From: Dichotomocladium elegans
Taxonomy: Eukaryota; Mucoromycota; Mucoromycetes; Mucorales; Lichtheimiaceae
NCBI GenBank assembly: GCA_025716815.1
Contig: JAIXMN010000006.1
Location: 248,001 to 312,000 of the forward strand
DNA: 64,000 nucleotides
Direction: 5' to 3'
In this document: in pieces, positions 34,383-47,149 of the stretch
Numbering within the stretch: position 1 is the stretch's first letter
Layout: each line of letters opens with the position of its first letter
Translations under genes and position numbers: made by a program
The notes under the pieces: generated by a model
Database searches by the model: none
Seen by the model: the letters and a program-made list of their open reading frames with translations, nothing else
Told to the model about the DNA's origin: nothing

Positions 34383-35883
34383 CTAGGTACAAAGCATAGC
34401 AATCAGCGCACCACCCACTGCGCCACCATCCCGGGCAAGCTCGAGCTTGATTCTGCCAGCAACTTCGGGTCCAAACCAGTCCTGGAGGGCACGCCTTAAG
34501 CGAACCTCCATATGAGGGTAAAACTCATAGGTGGAGCCAGTGATGCCGACCACAATAGGAGTGTCGCTCGAGTCTGTGAGATTTTGCTGAATAATACTGG
34601 AAGCGATAGCCACTGACGCTAGGTATGCGCTCCGAGTTGCAACTAAGCTGCAGATACGGGTGAGGATGGCAATATCCTGCAACGTGGGTGTATTGGCAAA
34701 TGTGAACTTGCTCAAGACTTCAACGCTCCTGTCATGTGTCTGGCTTTCGAGAATGCTCATGAACGCGGTGGGAAATGACCACGCTTCGCTGAAGCCTTCT
34801 GGAACGACGCCATCAAATAGAGCACCGGCCTCGATGAAGTCGAGGGCAATCAAACGGACGAGTTCGCCGAGGTAGGCCCCGGACACCATTTTTTCGTATA
34901 TTTGGAACTTTGGCTGATTGTGATTGGCGTCCAGCGCGCGGTCATACTTTGTCAGTGGCAGATACGATTCATCGCCAAAAATATCGATCTCCGTGTTAAT
35001 AAGCATTTCCGTGCCTGGCGGATAGTTGCAGCGCAAAGATCCATCGAGCTTTTCGATATGCTCGATCTTCTCGGGGTACGCAGAGTTGATACCCGTAGCG
35101 TAGATGAGACCAATGCGAACATCCGGGTTGCAGTACGCGTGGGCCACGAGCGTACCGACCGTGTCGTTCAGGATGGCAGTCACCCGAACATTCAGGTCCT
35201 ACAAAAACAAAACATGAGCGCCGCTGCTTTCTTCCTGGCGCTCTTTGATATATACCTTGCGTTCAAATGCCTGGTGGAACATATCTGCCAGGTCTTTGCC
35301 TTCTGTATCCTGAAGAGTAAAGCCTTTTCCCATTCGCAGAATAGTGCCTCGATCCACATTTGTCTGACTATAGAATCATTCGCGTCAAGAGGTGCGTGGG
35401 GAGGCAAAAAACACACCAGTCTTACTCAATAGGGAAACTCCAGCAAACTCCGAGAGACAGGGTCTCTCTACCCTGCACCTGTGCGTCCGAGAACAGGTGA
35501 CGTGCCTTGACGGTAATGAGTTCCTGGACCGCCTCGGCGATCCAGTCAAAGAATCGTGCGCCCGACCCCGTCTTGAGCGTCATGTCGGGGCATCGCTTGA
35601 CCTCGAGCACTTCGACCGCGCCATTACCTTTGAGCTCGACAGCTGAGATGCGTAGGTTTGTACCGCCCAGGTCAAGTGAAAGGAAGGAGCCTTGTTCAGT
35701 GCCGAGAGGCAGTTTGGTGACGAAGGAGGGGATCATTGTGGCTAGCCCTTTGGATGGTGTACGCAAACCATGCTTGTACTCATTGACAAAGCCATTGACA
35801 ATGGGAGCTAAGGATTCCTTGGTCAACGAAAACTCCCGCGCAAGTGTTTCGAACAGGGCGTCGGCTGGTTGTGCGTTGGTCAT
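34383..35883 (-). CDS. Hexokinase
   Basis: Minus-strand exons 35883-35426, 35367-35256 and 35198-34383 give 461 residues, normal for a fungal hexokinase. It phosphorylates glucose and other hexoses with ATP in the cytosol. Key parts are the phosphate-1 loop SLDLGGTNLRI (residues 69-79), the sugar-binding block CWSFPIDQTNVDRG made by the first splice, the catalytic Asp 202 in ILNDTVGTL, the Thr-Gly turn YATGINSAYPE, and the adenosine-binding GITGSTYEFYP near the C-terminus. Whether it is hexokinase or glucokinase by substrate range cannot be read from the sequence. A (CA)n tract lies about 25 bases before the start codon. Confidence 0.95.
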
Positions 35884-35908
35884 GGTTATAGTAGTTATTT
35901 GCTTATGT

Positions 35909-35940
35909 CACACGCACGCACACACACACACACACACACG
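35909..35940. repeat. (CA)n tract in the hexokinase 5' region
   Basis: An interrupted CACG/CA run of about 32 bases, 26-57 bases upstream of the hexokinase start codon on the opposite strand. It should lie in the leader or core promoter. Confidence 0.85.
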
Positions 35941-38777
35941 CCGTTAGAGGATGTATGCAGAGAAAGATGAATGTCTAAAGAACGAGTGGTATTCAAGAGA
36001 AAAAGGGGATTCGCTTGGGGAATTATAAACTGAGGAATGTGCTGTGTGTTTCTATTTTGCGTGAGAGCGGGTATAAGTGGGGATCCAAGTGTGTGTTTCG
36101 GGTTGAGCCAATCGCCCCACAAGTTCCCATGGTCGGAAAAATAAAAAAGACGACCCTTAGCGGGACCCTTGGTTACGACAGCGGCGGGGTTCAGTGTTTA
36201 AGTATCCGCACCCCATGGTCCCTTGCGGACATCACGTAAGAAAAAAAAGGGTGCACGCTCCGACCCAAACCCGCGCGGGAAAACTATGGGAGTTGCGGAC
36301 AACTGTCCATTTATTAATATCGCTCATTCCACCGCAGATACTAAGTAAATCCATCAACCGAATGGAAGTCTTATCTTAGGCAACGTACGCCACCAGCGTC
36401 CAGTTGCTTGGGGGTTATGTATCCCGGATGCCAGCGTTGGCTACTGTTGAGATGCAACGATAGGCTGATGCGGTGGCAAAGCTTGGCGGGGAGAGAGGAG
36501 ATAAAAATGGAATGCATGGAGAGGAGGACGTGAAGAATAGCAAAGCATGAGACCAGTAGCTTCACTGATCGTATGTCGTGTAAGAGCCAGATACCGGGGA
36601 GTTTAATACATTCAAGATCATCCGAAAAAATAAGTCGATCGCGCAGCATGTACAATCCAACTGCGATGATTGGTAGAGCATCTACATATTGCAATACTTT
36701 TAAATGGAAGTGAAATACCATCTGAACAATTCTCACTACTCGGGGCACAGCGAGACAAATTTAATAGATGCAATCCGCTGTATGTGATGTTTTCAACCCG
36801 GGGCATGCATTGGATTTCCGGAAGTGGTCACTTTTATACACAGCCTCAGTTTACAGTCATAATTCCGGCGCATTTTATTCATTTCTCGGCTGTTTTGAAT
36901 AAAACTCTGGAATCATACGAGGGAGCAGATAAGCGATTAAAAGACCAGCTTTATTGATTATGGCGAATATTGAAAGTTTATGTCGAGTCCGTTCATTTGC
37001 TCGCGCTAATTTGACATGGGCATGGAGGAGCTAGCAGCTACATTCCTGCCTTGGAATTATCGGGCATGCTCCATATTCACTTACGGATCATGTGGTCTTC
37101 ATATGTAGATGTGTATCTTATAATCCATACAACACATCTTTTTAGATTACGAGTTTCGGTGAACGTCAATTCAATTAGCATTCAGGACTTGATTCTTGGT
37201 TCCGGTTTGCCCATGTTGCGCATATTCGTTCGGCGGATCCTCCACTTTTAGACTTTTATTGCTAAAACCCATGTATAACGAGGATCTGCAAATTAATATT
37301 GTTATCAACGTACTACCCAGAGCAAAACAGGTCACCATTTGCTTAAGAATAAATATCAAGAATTCACTCCATTTTATCGATCACATAAATCATACCGTTG
37401 AACTGATTAAACGAAAAAATGATGACCCAAAAAAATAGGATAACTATCTTGAACTCCTTGAGTACGATATACCTAGATGTTTAGGTTCTTCGACGGTCAT
37501 AACTGTAGTAAGTTTTTATTTTCTCTTAGGAGTGTTATCCTTTGACTCCTGCAGAGGATACCTCCCGCAGATAAGAATCCAGGGGGTCATGGAAGGGAAA
37601 TTGACCACGGTGCTGGTTAAAAACCAAAAGTTGATCGCGCAACTCTACCTGTATTGCAAGTCAGGATCCAGGGTGGTCTGTAGCTGATACAGAACTTCTC
37701 TATTGCCGTTCAACACATTTGTCTACTAATACAATAATCATAGCAATCACAATCCTAGGCCGTGCTAGCATCCAGGCCTTTGATGCGCGAGAGAACGCCT
37801 GGTTATCATTAATTCGGCAATCCGCCCTTCACACAAAGGTTAGATTCGCTCCCACCATGTTCATCAACGAGAATTAGAACCTGTCCGAGATGTTGTCGGA
37901 CGGATCGTAATGAGCAATGTCCGCGTGACCATCAAGGATATGCGCATGATAAATGTGCTATGCAGCACATTCAAACCGGATCTGTTAACCGGAGCGAAAG
38001 GCTATAACTAAGTAAATATAATGTACAAGAAGGGCCTAGCTATCGATTTAGATGTCAGCAGTATCAATCCAAAGGTGCTGCCAAGTGGATTGCAGATCCA
38101 CGAAGTCAGAATGTCAAAGGTAGACACTATTTGCTACGGTAGCAAGGGAACAAATATACTAGAGTCAAGTACGGCTCCAATCTCTGAAATAGGCAAGATG
38201 ACCATCTATGAGACGACCTGGAAAGGAAAAAAAACGTCTTTTTTTTCGATGAGGGATGGTATTTTGGAGAACACGCTCTTGAGAATGCCAGAAGAATATT
38301 TTAATTTGAAAACCGGGGCGATGTGGGAAGGGGCGCAGCCCACGTTGAAGACGCTGATGTTGGGTAGCAGCAGCAGTCGGCGGATCAAAAGAAAAGGCTG
38401 TAAGGGGCACGAAAGCAAGTGCATTTGTCGGTTGCACATATAGGGGCGACCACTGCGTCTCTATCTTTCACTCCTGTATTACCAAGTACTGCATTCGACT
38501 CAACCGCTTGTCTATTATGATGTCTGTTCGCCATTTGATGCAGTGTCGTATTTGATCTTTGTTTTCATTGCATAGTAGTTGTTCTGCGCCGCCTAGTTCA
38601 TGGTGCTATTCTCTTGTCATGGTACGATGGTCGTAGTTCGTCGTATGTTCATGGCTGTGATTTTCCTTCTTGTAATCGAACACACCCATAGCATCTTTGA
38701 GGCGATCTTATATAAACCCTCCCAGATCGTCACAGCATGTATTTGTAGATCTTTTTTTTTTATCTATCATATTATCA
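35941..38777. other. Gene-poor stretch
   Basis: The first 300 bases should be the hexokinase promoter. Beyond that are several ORFs of 60-140 codons without motifs: 36371-36748 (minus, hydrophobic), 36670-36957, 37051-37251 and 38021-38443 (plus). The last one has 140 codons and ends with a basic KRKGCKGHESKC tail, but I recognise no family. They could be decayed F-box or transposon sequence; I do not call genes here. Confidence 0.35.
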
Positions 38778-39691
38778 ACGTCGCATAAAAACATAAAATT
38801 TGCCGCATGCGTAAGACCCGAGACATACCCGTTAGTCAACGGAAAATGTCAGCCTTTTTCTTACTCTCCAACTTACCCTGCAGGTGTGCCATTGCGGTAA
38901 CAATGGCGGAAGATTGCAGAATGTAACAAGGGTAGCCTATTGTATTTTACTTTGCTCTTAACAACTGACCAGACAACTCAATTGGATTGGGTTCAGGCGA
39001 GTAGGGTGGAAGATAAGCACATCGATATCCTCAGCCTTGCGGACAGGTGCATTATCTGTTATAAAATAACGCTCTTATGCTCTTCGTTAAGAATGCACGA
39101 ACGACCCCTCGCTTTAGGTTTCTTAAAGATGCTGCCAGGGTCCTTCCCGTACTGTAATGCCCATCGCTGGGCTGAACTAGCATGTGTTCCTAGCTATTTT
39201 TCAGCAGCTAATGCACTCAAGACCTTCTCAAACATCCGTTTGAAAAATCTGACCTTGTCTTGGTCAGGATACGCCGTGTAACTGCGCTTGATTGCCGCTT
39301 CTTTCATCCGAATGTCTATATCCTTTCGCTTGGGAATGCGTGTGGTAGTAAGATCAGAGTTATCTCTGCAAGATATGCTACGCAGATACTCAGTACGAGA
39401 ACAAACGGATTGCATAGATTAAATTTCTTCATCAACAACATACTCCATAGTTTTAGGACAGCCATGCTCATCAACGACATGACCTTGGCTATCTTCGTAG
39501 AAAAATAGATTGCTCATTTCAGAATGTAGTGATGGATTCGCCAAGCTTTTTTTCTGAGATAACTTTCGGTGGATGCACGTGACATTTGCTAGGTCATCAT
39601 GCATCTTCTGGGCAAAACGCAATTTTACTTTTGTGTTCCTGCGACTTCAGAACTGGCAGAGGCGCGACTTTGATTTTGGAAAATAGTGTAT
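38778..39691 (-). mobile_element. Tc1-type copy with central deletion
   Basis: Same orientation as the 9546 copy. The stretch 38945-39060 matches the C-terminal transposase code (block 'ttcaggcgagtagggtggaa'), then jumps to the HTH half (39070-39280) and runs through the N-terminal coding part to the right TIR ('ctttgattttggaaaatag'). On the minus strand 39419-39622 still encodes the N-terminus with DEHGCPKTMEYVVDEEI. The DDE core is missing, so it cannot move by its own enzyme. Confidence 0.7.
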
Positions 39692-40811
39692 GTTTGCACC
39701 AGAAGCATGCGTAATCAATGCTTTAGGATAATTTAATGCAGTAAAGAACCCCACGGGGCATTCACCTTGATAAACCTCTAGATCTGTTGCACAAGACCAT
39801 CGGCGGTTATTGAAAAGTATCGAAACCGAAGGCGCTATCATCATTTTGCGTAAAAATTAATGGCGTTGCTTTAATAGAGACTACCCTTATGAATCGCTTG
39901 TTATGGGTCCTCAATTAGGGTATATCCCTAGACTCTCTAGTCTCAGATTCTTAAGGGAACAGCATGTTGTGAAACGCTTGCAAAAGCACATGTCAATAAT
40001 ATGCATTACAGGTCATCGAAAGAGTAACACGACGATGGATATCCTTTCTAGCCAGCGTGTGAAAAGCAAAAGGCGGTAGTTTATATATATAAGTTGAACC
40101 GTATGAAATGACTGATAGTTCTTATGTGGATCACAATATAGGTATCAAACACATGCGACCTATAAGGGAAACGAGTGATATGAAGCTAGCCGCGTTTGGT
40201 GAGCATAATGGTCTTTCGTCGCTAGCGCAAGAGGTGCAATGAGAGCACACTGATTGCCTATTGTTATGATAATTCGATACGATGATTTATACTAGGCAGA
40301 ACTGAAACGGCGGTTAGCGTGTTCTTATTCTATTTTTTTTATAGTGGATAAGCATCAAATTGATACGACTTAGCTAGAACGATGAGCGTAACTATTACAG
40401 TGGAAGTACACAGTAAAGTAGATTGAATTTCTTAGTTCAGCTGTGAGGTGCAAATAAATCTTTTGTAACCATTGTACTACGCGCCCGTTGTCGCATTTTC
40501 ATATCATTATCCAAATCAATACGATTTAACAAAGAACAAACAAGTGACAAAGGGTACGCTGAGGACTTATGTACAAGAATCTGCTTACCCAAAGGCATGT
40601 TTTGCCTTCAGTTCGCTAGAAATTTACCGACAGTACCCTCTTTTCATCTATAGCCATAAAAAGAATCACCAAAAATACGATCTTATTGTACAACGTTTCC
40701 CCAACTTCTTAGTTATAAACATGCAAGACCCGAGTCAAGGCGTGCTACTCGTCTTGAGTTTCTGTTCGTCTCTTTTCCATTTCTCCACCTGAAGGCATCC
40801 ACGCATTTATC
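39692..40811. other. Intergenic, no gene recognised
   Basis: AT-rich sequence. A 106-codon ORF at 40472-40792 lies just before the secreted-protein gene, but it is motif-free and overlaps what should be that gene's promoter. Confidence 0.4.
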
Positions 40812-41342
40812 ATGTATAATCGCCTCCTTTTGCTTTTGACCATCCTTTTATTGTCGCTTCATATCAATGCCCAGATGGGTCCTGAAATTACGAATCCGCC
40901 TTACAATGGCACGGTATCGCCCAATGAAAAAGTTACGATCGAATACTTTTACGAGAACATGGGCACCGGTAATTATACTATCGACATTGCCATATGGGAA
41001 GACGCCGCCGCCTCCAAATTGATCCAGAATGTCACGACGGACTACAAGATCGAAGGAGGCAACTCGACCGGTTTCCAGCTGGCATTTAATTACACTGCAA
41101 CCTATGACTGGAAAGTACCCAAGGGACTTCAGATCACCGAGACATTTGACAACGGCACCTCTATCAAAGAGTCCCCTCAGTTGATTTATCTCACCGTCAC
41201 CCTGGACACAGACACCCGTTTTGTGGACACCCGCTTGCGCTCCCGACCAATCATGCTCCATTACAACGCAGGCACCATGGCATTCCCCAGCTTTATCCTG
41301 ATGGCTGCCCTAATTGTTGTTGGATTGGGCCTGGTACAGTAA
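40812..41342 (+). CDS. Small secreted glycoprotein, possibly GPI-anchored
   Basis: A single exon of 176 codons. Residues 1-20 form a strong signal peptide ending LHINA, with cleavage likely before Gln 21. The mature part has six N-glycosylation sequons (NGT, NYT, NVT, NST, NYT, NGT) and alternating hydrophobic residues that suggest a beta-sandwich (TIEYFYENMGTGNYTIDIAI, LIYLTVTLDTDTRF). The last 20 residues are hydrophobic (ILMAALIVVGLGLV) with no basic tail, preceded by small residues (NAGT), as in GPI attachment signals. There are no cysteines in the mature part. The protein resembles fungal cell-surface proteins of the Ser/Thr-rich GPI-anchored Ig-like type in layout, but I claim no family. 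Confidence 0.75.
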   Translation: MYNRLLLLLTILLLSLHINAQMGPEITNPPYNGTVSPNEKVTIEYFYENMGTGNYTIDIAIWEDAAASKLIQNVTTDYKIEGGNSTGFQLAFNYTATYDWKVPKGLQITETFDNGTSIKESPQLIYLTVTLDTDTRFVDTRLRSRPIMLHYNAGTMAFPSFILMAALIVVGLGLVQ

Positions 41343-43008
41343 TGGGCCTGTAGACGATGAGGGCGGATAGGCTCCGCGTTCTGTTTCCTATAGTTCTGTT
41401 TAAAACTTAATTAACGATAATAATATCAAGTAATAATAGCTCAACGGCAGCCATTAACACACAGTTTTCCCAGTACATCGCTCATGACATGTGACACTGA
41501 AGCGCGAGAAGAAAGTTTGACCAGATATAGACCATGAACTACGCAAGTAGTGGCACATTTTCCCCCCAAAAGAACTATGGTATCGCTGAATATCAAGAGA
41601 CGCTAGGCCAGCCAAAAAAAACTTTATTTATGCTCAACCTATCCGTGCTTTGCCTGAAAGCGTATTGAACACATGATGAACTTTCTGCTAGCCATCTTGA
41701 CAGTCAAATACGTAGATAGATGTTCGTCGGTCTCGGTGCTGGACTTCCCAGTTGTTCCAGTAAACGTTCTTCGCAGCCTTTGATTGAGATGGAATCGTTT
41801 TCTTGCAAACTGAACGGAAAGTGAAGTGGGAACTCTGAAACATTGTGTTCCGTTTCTCGAGTAGCGCATACTTGCTTTATTGGACGCGCACTGATTTGCA
41901 AAGACTCAAAATGTGTAATCATTGAATCAGATACTATATAAGAATCATTGCCTAATCGTTTTGCAACTTTTAGGAAGACAATAGGAAGTTGTGATCATAG
42001 GGACGCTATTCTGTCTGCAATCCGCATATAGTCCTCCTAAATTGAACCCTGTTCTTCGTTCTTTGATTAATTACGCTACTCTTTTGCCCAATGGTGGCTT
42101 CCCTCCTTCCCGAGTTATTCTACCGTTTGGATTAATTGGTATTCTTAAATGTTCTTTTTCGTGAGTTTCTAATATTGACAGAACCATCATACCAGCAAGA
42201 ATTAAACTGGCACTATGTCCGGTAGGATTTGCGCCTGATATCGAAGATTTTTTGGACCACGGAACGCTGCGCTCTCCCCAAGTCGGGTGTGCCGGACATT
42301 GTAATAGAAAGGATGGTTGGATTTTATGCCTTCGGGCATAAATACGCATCTCTTTGTTGTTATGGTGCTCGTAGATAAAGTGGAATTCTCCATGGGTAAT
42401 GTGATCGTTTGGCTATCATATGGGATAATCTTCAATAGTGATGACCTTACTTGGCTGCTTACGTACCTCATCTCAGACGCTTTTCCGCATGAAGCTGTAC
42501 ATTAAATATTGGGTATTATAGAGCGAACATAAGAAATACAGGTACAATAGCTCGTGAAAAGCTAAATTGCTGATGATATCTGCTATCTGAAGGTTGAGCA
42601 AATTTGGCTGGTTGGCTTCTCATTCTCATACACTTCCAGGTTGACGCATGGAGGAAATTTGTTTATAACACTTTTCCCTTTCTAGTGTCAATGTAAATAG
42701 AAGCACATACGGCATGGTCATACACATACCTTCTCAGGCCAGAAACAATATACATTTACGCGAGACTGGATGGGGACATGCATAGTTGAAGATTATATCC
42801 GCTTCATCATTGATCTCCTCTTCCGGGGCTATTTCTATGGTAAAAGCGACCTTTTAAATTGGCGGAGTATGACTTTGACCTGGACTCTCTAAGGGGTTCA
42901 AGCGGTGAAGGTGCTGCTTTCCCCCAAGGTAGTGTCGGGGATTTCTGCAGCGTTGTGTGCTCTCCTCCTTATCCTTTTTATTTTAGAACCTGTGCTTCCG
43001 TCTTGCCA
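41343..43008. other. Intergenic, with possible 5' exon of the Tubby-like gene
   Basis: Most of the 1.7 kb holds motif-free short ORFs. A minus-strand pair of frames at 42071-42471 includes GESAAFRGPKNL, faintly like Tc1-type transposase remnants. From 42859 an open frame runs without stop into the Tubby-like gene (with EYDFDLDSLRGSSGEG), so an upstream coding exon is possible, but I found no ATG joined to it with good splice sites. Confidence 0.35.
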
Positions 43009-44406
43009 ATGAGCAGCAATCGTTCTGAACCGGTCTTGCATCCTCAACTTGTGCCTCCAATTCGACGTACTGCCATGCACGATTCCGATTCCGAAGGGGA
43101 AAATGATAATGGTGATGCAGCCCCCGTTGCGCCTGAAGATCCACACACTGTACGTGTCACACGCCCTGTTCCTCCCGTTGACTATGGCCCGCAGCCACCT
43201 TTAACAAGCACAGAGGAACTCATGAACCTTGCGTTTCGGTAATACTCTCCATTTCTTTGAGGCCATGTTTACATGTGGAGTGTGTGAGGTTAATTGTGCA
43301 AGTTACTTCAACGGACTGAAATATAAGCCCGGCTGCTTTAAATACCCGGGTGGCCTGTCGGATATGCCGTTATCGAGATGGTCTTGACAAGCTTAATCCA
43401 CAATACCAGCTGCATATCGAGTACATCCCCACAGGCGAACTTTACCATGTCATGACTGCGCGGAAAAAACGTAAAAGTCAGACCAGCTATTATACGATCA
43501 CTGGGCTTGTCCAAGACACGCTCCAGGGCTCATACACTCAGGTCGAACTAGGCAAAGTCAGGCAAGAAAAAGAGAAACACTTATGCACCAAAAGAAAAGT
43601 AAACTTATCGACATGGAACAGATCGAATTTTTTGGGGACGACGTTTGTGATTTATTCATACGGTCGCAACCCAACACGAAAGGAAACTGACTCTTCGAAA
43701 ACGAACCTGCCGGTCCGTGAAGAATTGGGTGCGGTGCTCTATGTAAGAAGGCGTTTTTAGAAACAAGCATCAGTATCCATTCAGCAAAATGGAATTGATA
43801 ACAAGCCTGCCTTATTCCTAAAGGATCCAAATATTCTTGGTTTCAAAGGCCCTCGCAAGATGACGATACTAATGCACACATTGACACGCGATGGTAAACG
43901 ACCAGAGTTCCGTCCCATGTCGGTAAGTTTGGCTTCTTCGAAACAGCTTTTGGTTCGAATATATTAAATGAAATGGATAGGAATCAGAAACACTTCTGAG
44001 CAAATACAGAGAGGGTGGTTCGCGCGATCTCTTGGTCTTGCATAACAAAAGCCCACAATGGAATGAAGGTATTTACTGCTTTACCTATTCAATTCACTGG
44101 AGAAAGTGATAGCTGACAGATTCGTCAGAAACACAATCGTTTGTTCTTAATTTCAGCGGAAGGGTGACGCAAGCATCTGTCAAGAACTTTCAAATTGTTC
44201 ATGACAACGATCGTACGTTTCCATGAGCAAACTCGTATTCAGCTTCCTAACGAGTTGTCTTTTTTTTTCTAGTGGACTACATTGTGATGCAATTTGGCAG
44301 AACTGGCCCTGACCTCTTTACAATGGATTACAAATATCCTATCTGTTTAGTACAGGCTTTTGCTATTGCTCTTACTTCGTTTGATGCTAAATTAGCTTGC
44401 GAGTAA
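43009..44406 (+). CDS. Tubby-like protein
   Basis: Exons 43009-43238, 43328-43561, 43622-43742, 43785-43922, 43981-44068, 44129-44212 and 44273-44406 give 342 residues. The Tubby C-terminal domain, a barrel that binds phosphoinositides at the plasma membrane, starts at about residue 77. Family marks are [68 protein letters not shown], and the C-terminus [19 protein letters not shown] with [16 protein letters not shown]. The N-terminal 76 residues are acidic and Pro-rich. The intron at 43562-43621 has a GC donor and is open in frame, so retention would add 20 residues. The true start may be further upstream. Confidence 0.88.
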
Positions 44407-45199
44407 TTCAAAGAAAGAAAAACATGCGCGTGTTCTGTAATATGGAAAAGCTTTAGATAAGAACAGCCCGTGTGCCATTCATGCATGCTGGTATATTGGT
44501 AAGCGTCGCATACGCTTGTGGGCCAACAGGACGATAAAAGCATTTGTAACACGGGTCCGGTAGCCAAAGCTATCTCAAAATATCTAGCGCCTTATGTAAC
44601 ACTTCCAGAACAATGGCGTATAGAAATAGAACACTAGTAGATGGTCTTTTATGCGTCTGAAATCCAGCTTATGAAGAAGACGCAAGGACAGGAACGACAG
44701 GTGTTCATTCGGCCACAGTTTACAGTATAGCATGTAAATCCATCTAGAGTCATTTTGGCACTCATAAGTATGGTATAACAATCAACCGCCTTCACCACCC
44801 GGCAAGCAAGCGTTCACATGTGTTAAATCTGCATTTGACTGCTAGGGAAGGCGTACACTAAGCACCACGTTGCTTAGTACTTTACACTTGCCCTGAGCTT
44901 TAAGGTTCACCATTCTTTTGCTTCTATATTTACCAGCGTTTCGTACATACAAAGCAGAAATACGATGAAGAACGTGTCGTCGCTGTGCGCTTAACAATAT
45001 CTTCATGCCAATTCACAATACATCCGCGGAGTACCAGAGTCTATTAGCCAGTGCGTCAAGAATAGCAAGTTGGTTGTCCCTGCAGGTACTACGTGCGTCA
45101 ACGAACACGAATGGTAATGAGACCGAGATTGTTCTATCATAAGTTTGCGCGCGATGTACAAGCACTAAGGGAAAAAGAAGAGCTATGAATAAAGTGATA
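44407..45199. other. Intergenic, no gene recognised
   Basis: About 790 bases after the Tubby-like gene. The ORFs are short and motif-free. Confidence 0.4.
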
Positions 45200-46120
45200 T
45201 ACACCGTTTTCCATAGTCGAAGTCGCAGGATCACAAATATTTGCGCTTAATGACAAAGCAATGTCGCATGCATGACGAAAGATGTCGCACAAAAAAAGCT
45301 TAGGAAATGAGCAAGATCAAGTCCGTTGATGAGTATGGCTGTCCTGAACCTATGGACTATGTCGTTAAGAGAATTCATTTCTCTTCAATGCTTTTGTCCT
45401 CACACAGAGGATATCCTCGTAGCCTATCTTGCAGGGGTAGTCCTGGCCTTATTGCTGCGGCATATCCCTAAGTGAGTCGACGTAGGCATTCGGATGAAAA
45501 GAAAACTTTCAGCGCTGCTACGTCTGTACACAATATACCGCGACAAAGATAAACTCAGGTTTTTCAAAGTAGTGCTTGAGAACGACTCGAGTACATCAGC
45601 TGCTAGGAATCCATGGTCTTTCAGCTCAGCGATGGACGTCACATGACGAAGAGGAACCTGGCAGCATTTTTTTTAAAAAAAAAGCGTAGAGGCAGAGGTC
45701 ATTCGCATAGAAGAGTACAAACGTGTTATCTTGAAATGCCTGATGAGAACCCATTGATTGTCCTACAGAGATCAACTGATGGAGGAATTACTGCAGAGAG
45801 ATTTGGAGGTTTTAAACTATTGAAAGCGAAGCTTTGTCGATTTATGAAAAATGACTGCACTGTACCATTGAAAAATGCCCGTTTTCAACCTATAGATAGG
45901 AATAGCGATGCGAAGATTGAAGGATATTCCGACGGGGTATACCTGACATTGACATTAGAAAAAAAAAAGCCATGTTTTCCTTGATGAGTCAGGATTCTAG
46001 ATGAACATGAAACGCAGCTTGGCATGGTCCAAGAAAGGAACTTCGGCAGTAATTATATACAGTGCCAAACACAAGAGCGATCCAGATTGGTAAGTCAAGG
46101 TGTAAAGGGGCTGGTTAATG
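45200..46120 (+). mobile_element. Tc1-type copy in the opposite orientation, 3' truncated
   Basis: Starts with the TIR ('tacaccgttttccatagtcg') and the 'gtcgcaggatcacaaa' block, then a plus-strand transposase. The N-terminal part is recognisable (VDEYGCPEPMDYVV in frame pieces), the middle is open over 45613-45984 (with NARFQPIDRNSDAKI), and the first catalytic Asp motif survives in the frame after it (FLDESGF, then a stop, then MNMKRSLAWSKKGT). Several stops and frame changes occur. The second Asp and Glu motifs and the far end are not found, so the copy is truncated near 46120. Confidence 0.65.
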
Positions 46121-47149
46121 TTTTCTGTTTACCTGTTGACATTACACTTTTTTGTATTATCTCCATGCTCGTCAACAATACGTTTATTATATGACAGTAG
46201 ATATCCTGACAAAAAAACAAGGTTTATCGTAGCAAATGTATATTCTCAGCATGGAAACTGAGTTGTAAGCATCATGGATAAGAAGGGATCGCCGCCTTCA
46301 TATAGAAAGCAGAAAGATCATCCTTAAAAAATGTTATATGAAATGGAAGTCGGGGAAAAATTCTTCGAATCGTCCGAAAAGCTTGAATTAATGACAGGTC
46401 CGAAAGAGAGAGGAGAGGATTAAGAGTAACGAATAAGATGGGTTAATGATAATTGGGTCTGTGCATATTTGGACATCTCGGATGTAGCACAAATACACGC
46501 TTTTTCAAAACATGAGTGATACAATAAGTGAGCTTCTCCCTCATTTTGGAGCGCCTTCATGTGTTTCGGTAACAGACAAGGATGATTAGCTTTTTTTTAT
46601 ACACCAAGGCTCTCCCCCATCTCGCTAATAATCTTTTTCCTCTTCTTCTTCCACTTTCGCATCGCTCTCTCTACCTTCTGAATATCGTGCTTGTTATTCA
46701 GTCACCTCCATTCCTTTATACCCCTCCTTTCCCTCTCGTACTCCACGACGATCATCGTCACGGTAAATACGACGAATACATCGATGACAGACGACCATCC
46801 ATACCCACTATTTTTACCGGCATCTTGACTTGTTTTTATATTGTGTTATGTAGAGCAGATACGCATAAAATTTAAGTGCAAGCCTTATAGAAAAACGACT
46901 TCACCCGATCTGCACCATCGAACACGTATCTCTATTCCGAGTCTCCCCCATCCACAATACAGCGCGCCCTCGCTCCTCCCTTTAGTTGGACACGGATCGA
47001 CCCATTACATCGCTTCGTGTGCATCGGCTTTACTCTGTGCGATTCCCCTTTTTCACCCTTTTTTGTTGTATCATTATTATTACCTCACCATCATAGCCAT
47101 CCGTTGGTTTCATGTCCAATATACCCTACCTTACATGCTATAAACGACC
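46121..47149. other. Intergenic and kinesin promoter
   Basis: The first part is AT-rich and may hold more decayed transposon. From about 46590 to 47100 the sequence becomes strongly pyrimidine-rich (C/T runs), typical of fungal promoters and leaders. The ORFs in that part are composition artefacts. Confidence 0.45.

Noticed and set aside
35422..35947. Plus-strand frames over hexokinase exon 1
   Set aside because: Antisense shadows of the hexokinase coding sequence; the minus-strand frame carries all family motifs.
42071..42471. Transposase gene on the minus strand
   Set aside because: Only a short, faint resemblance (GESAAFRGPKNL) with no DDE motif; too weak to call.
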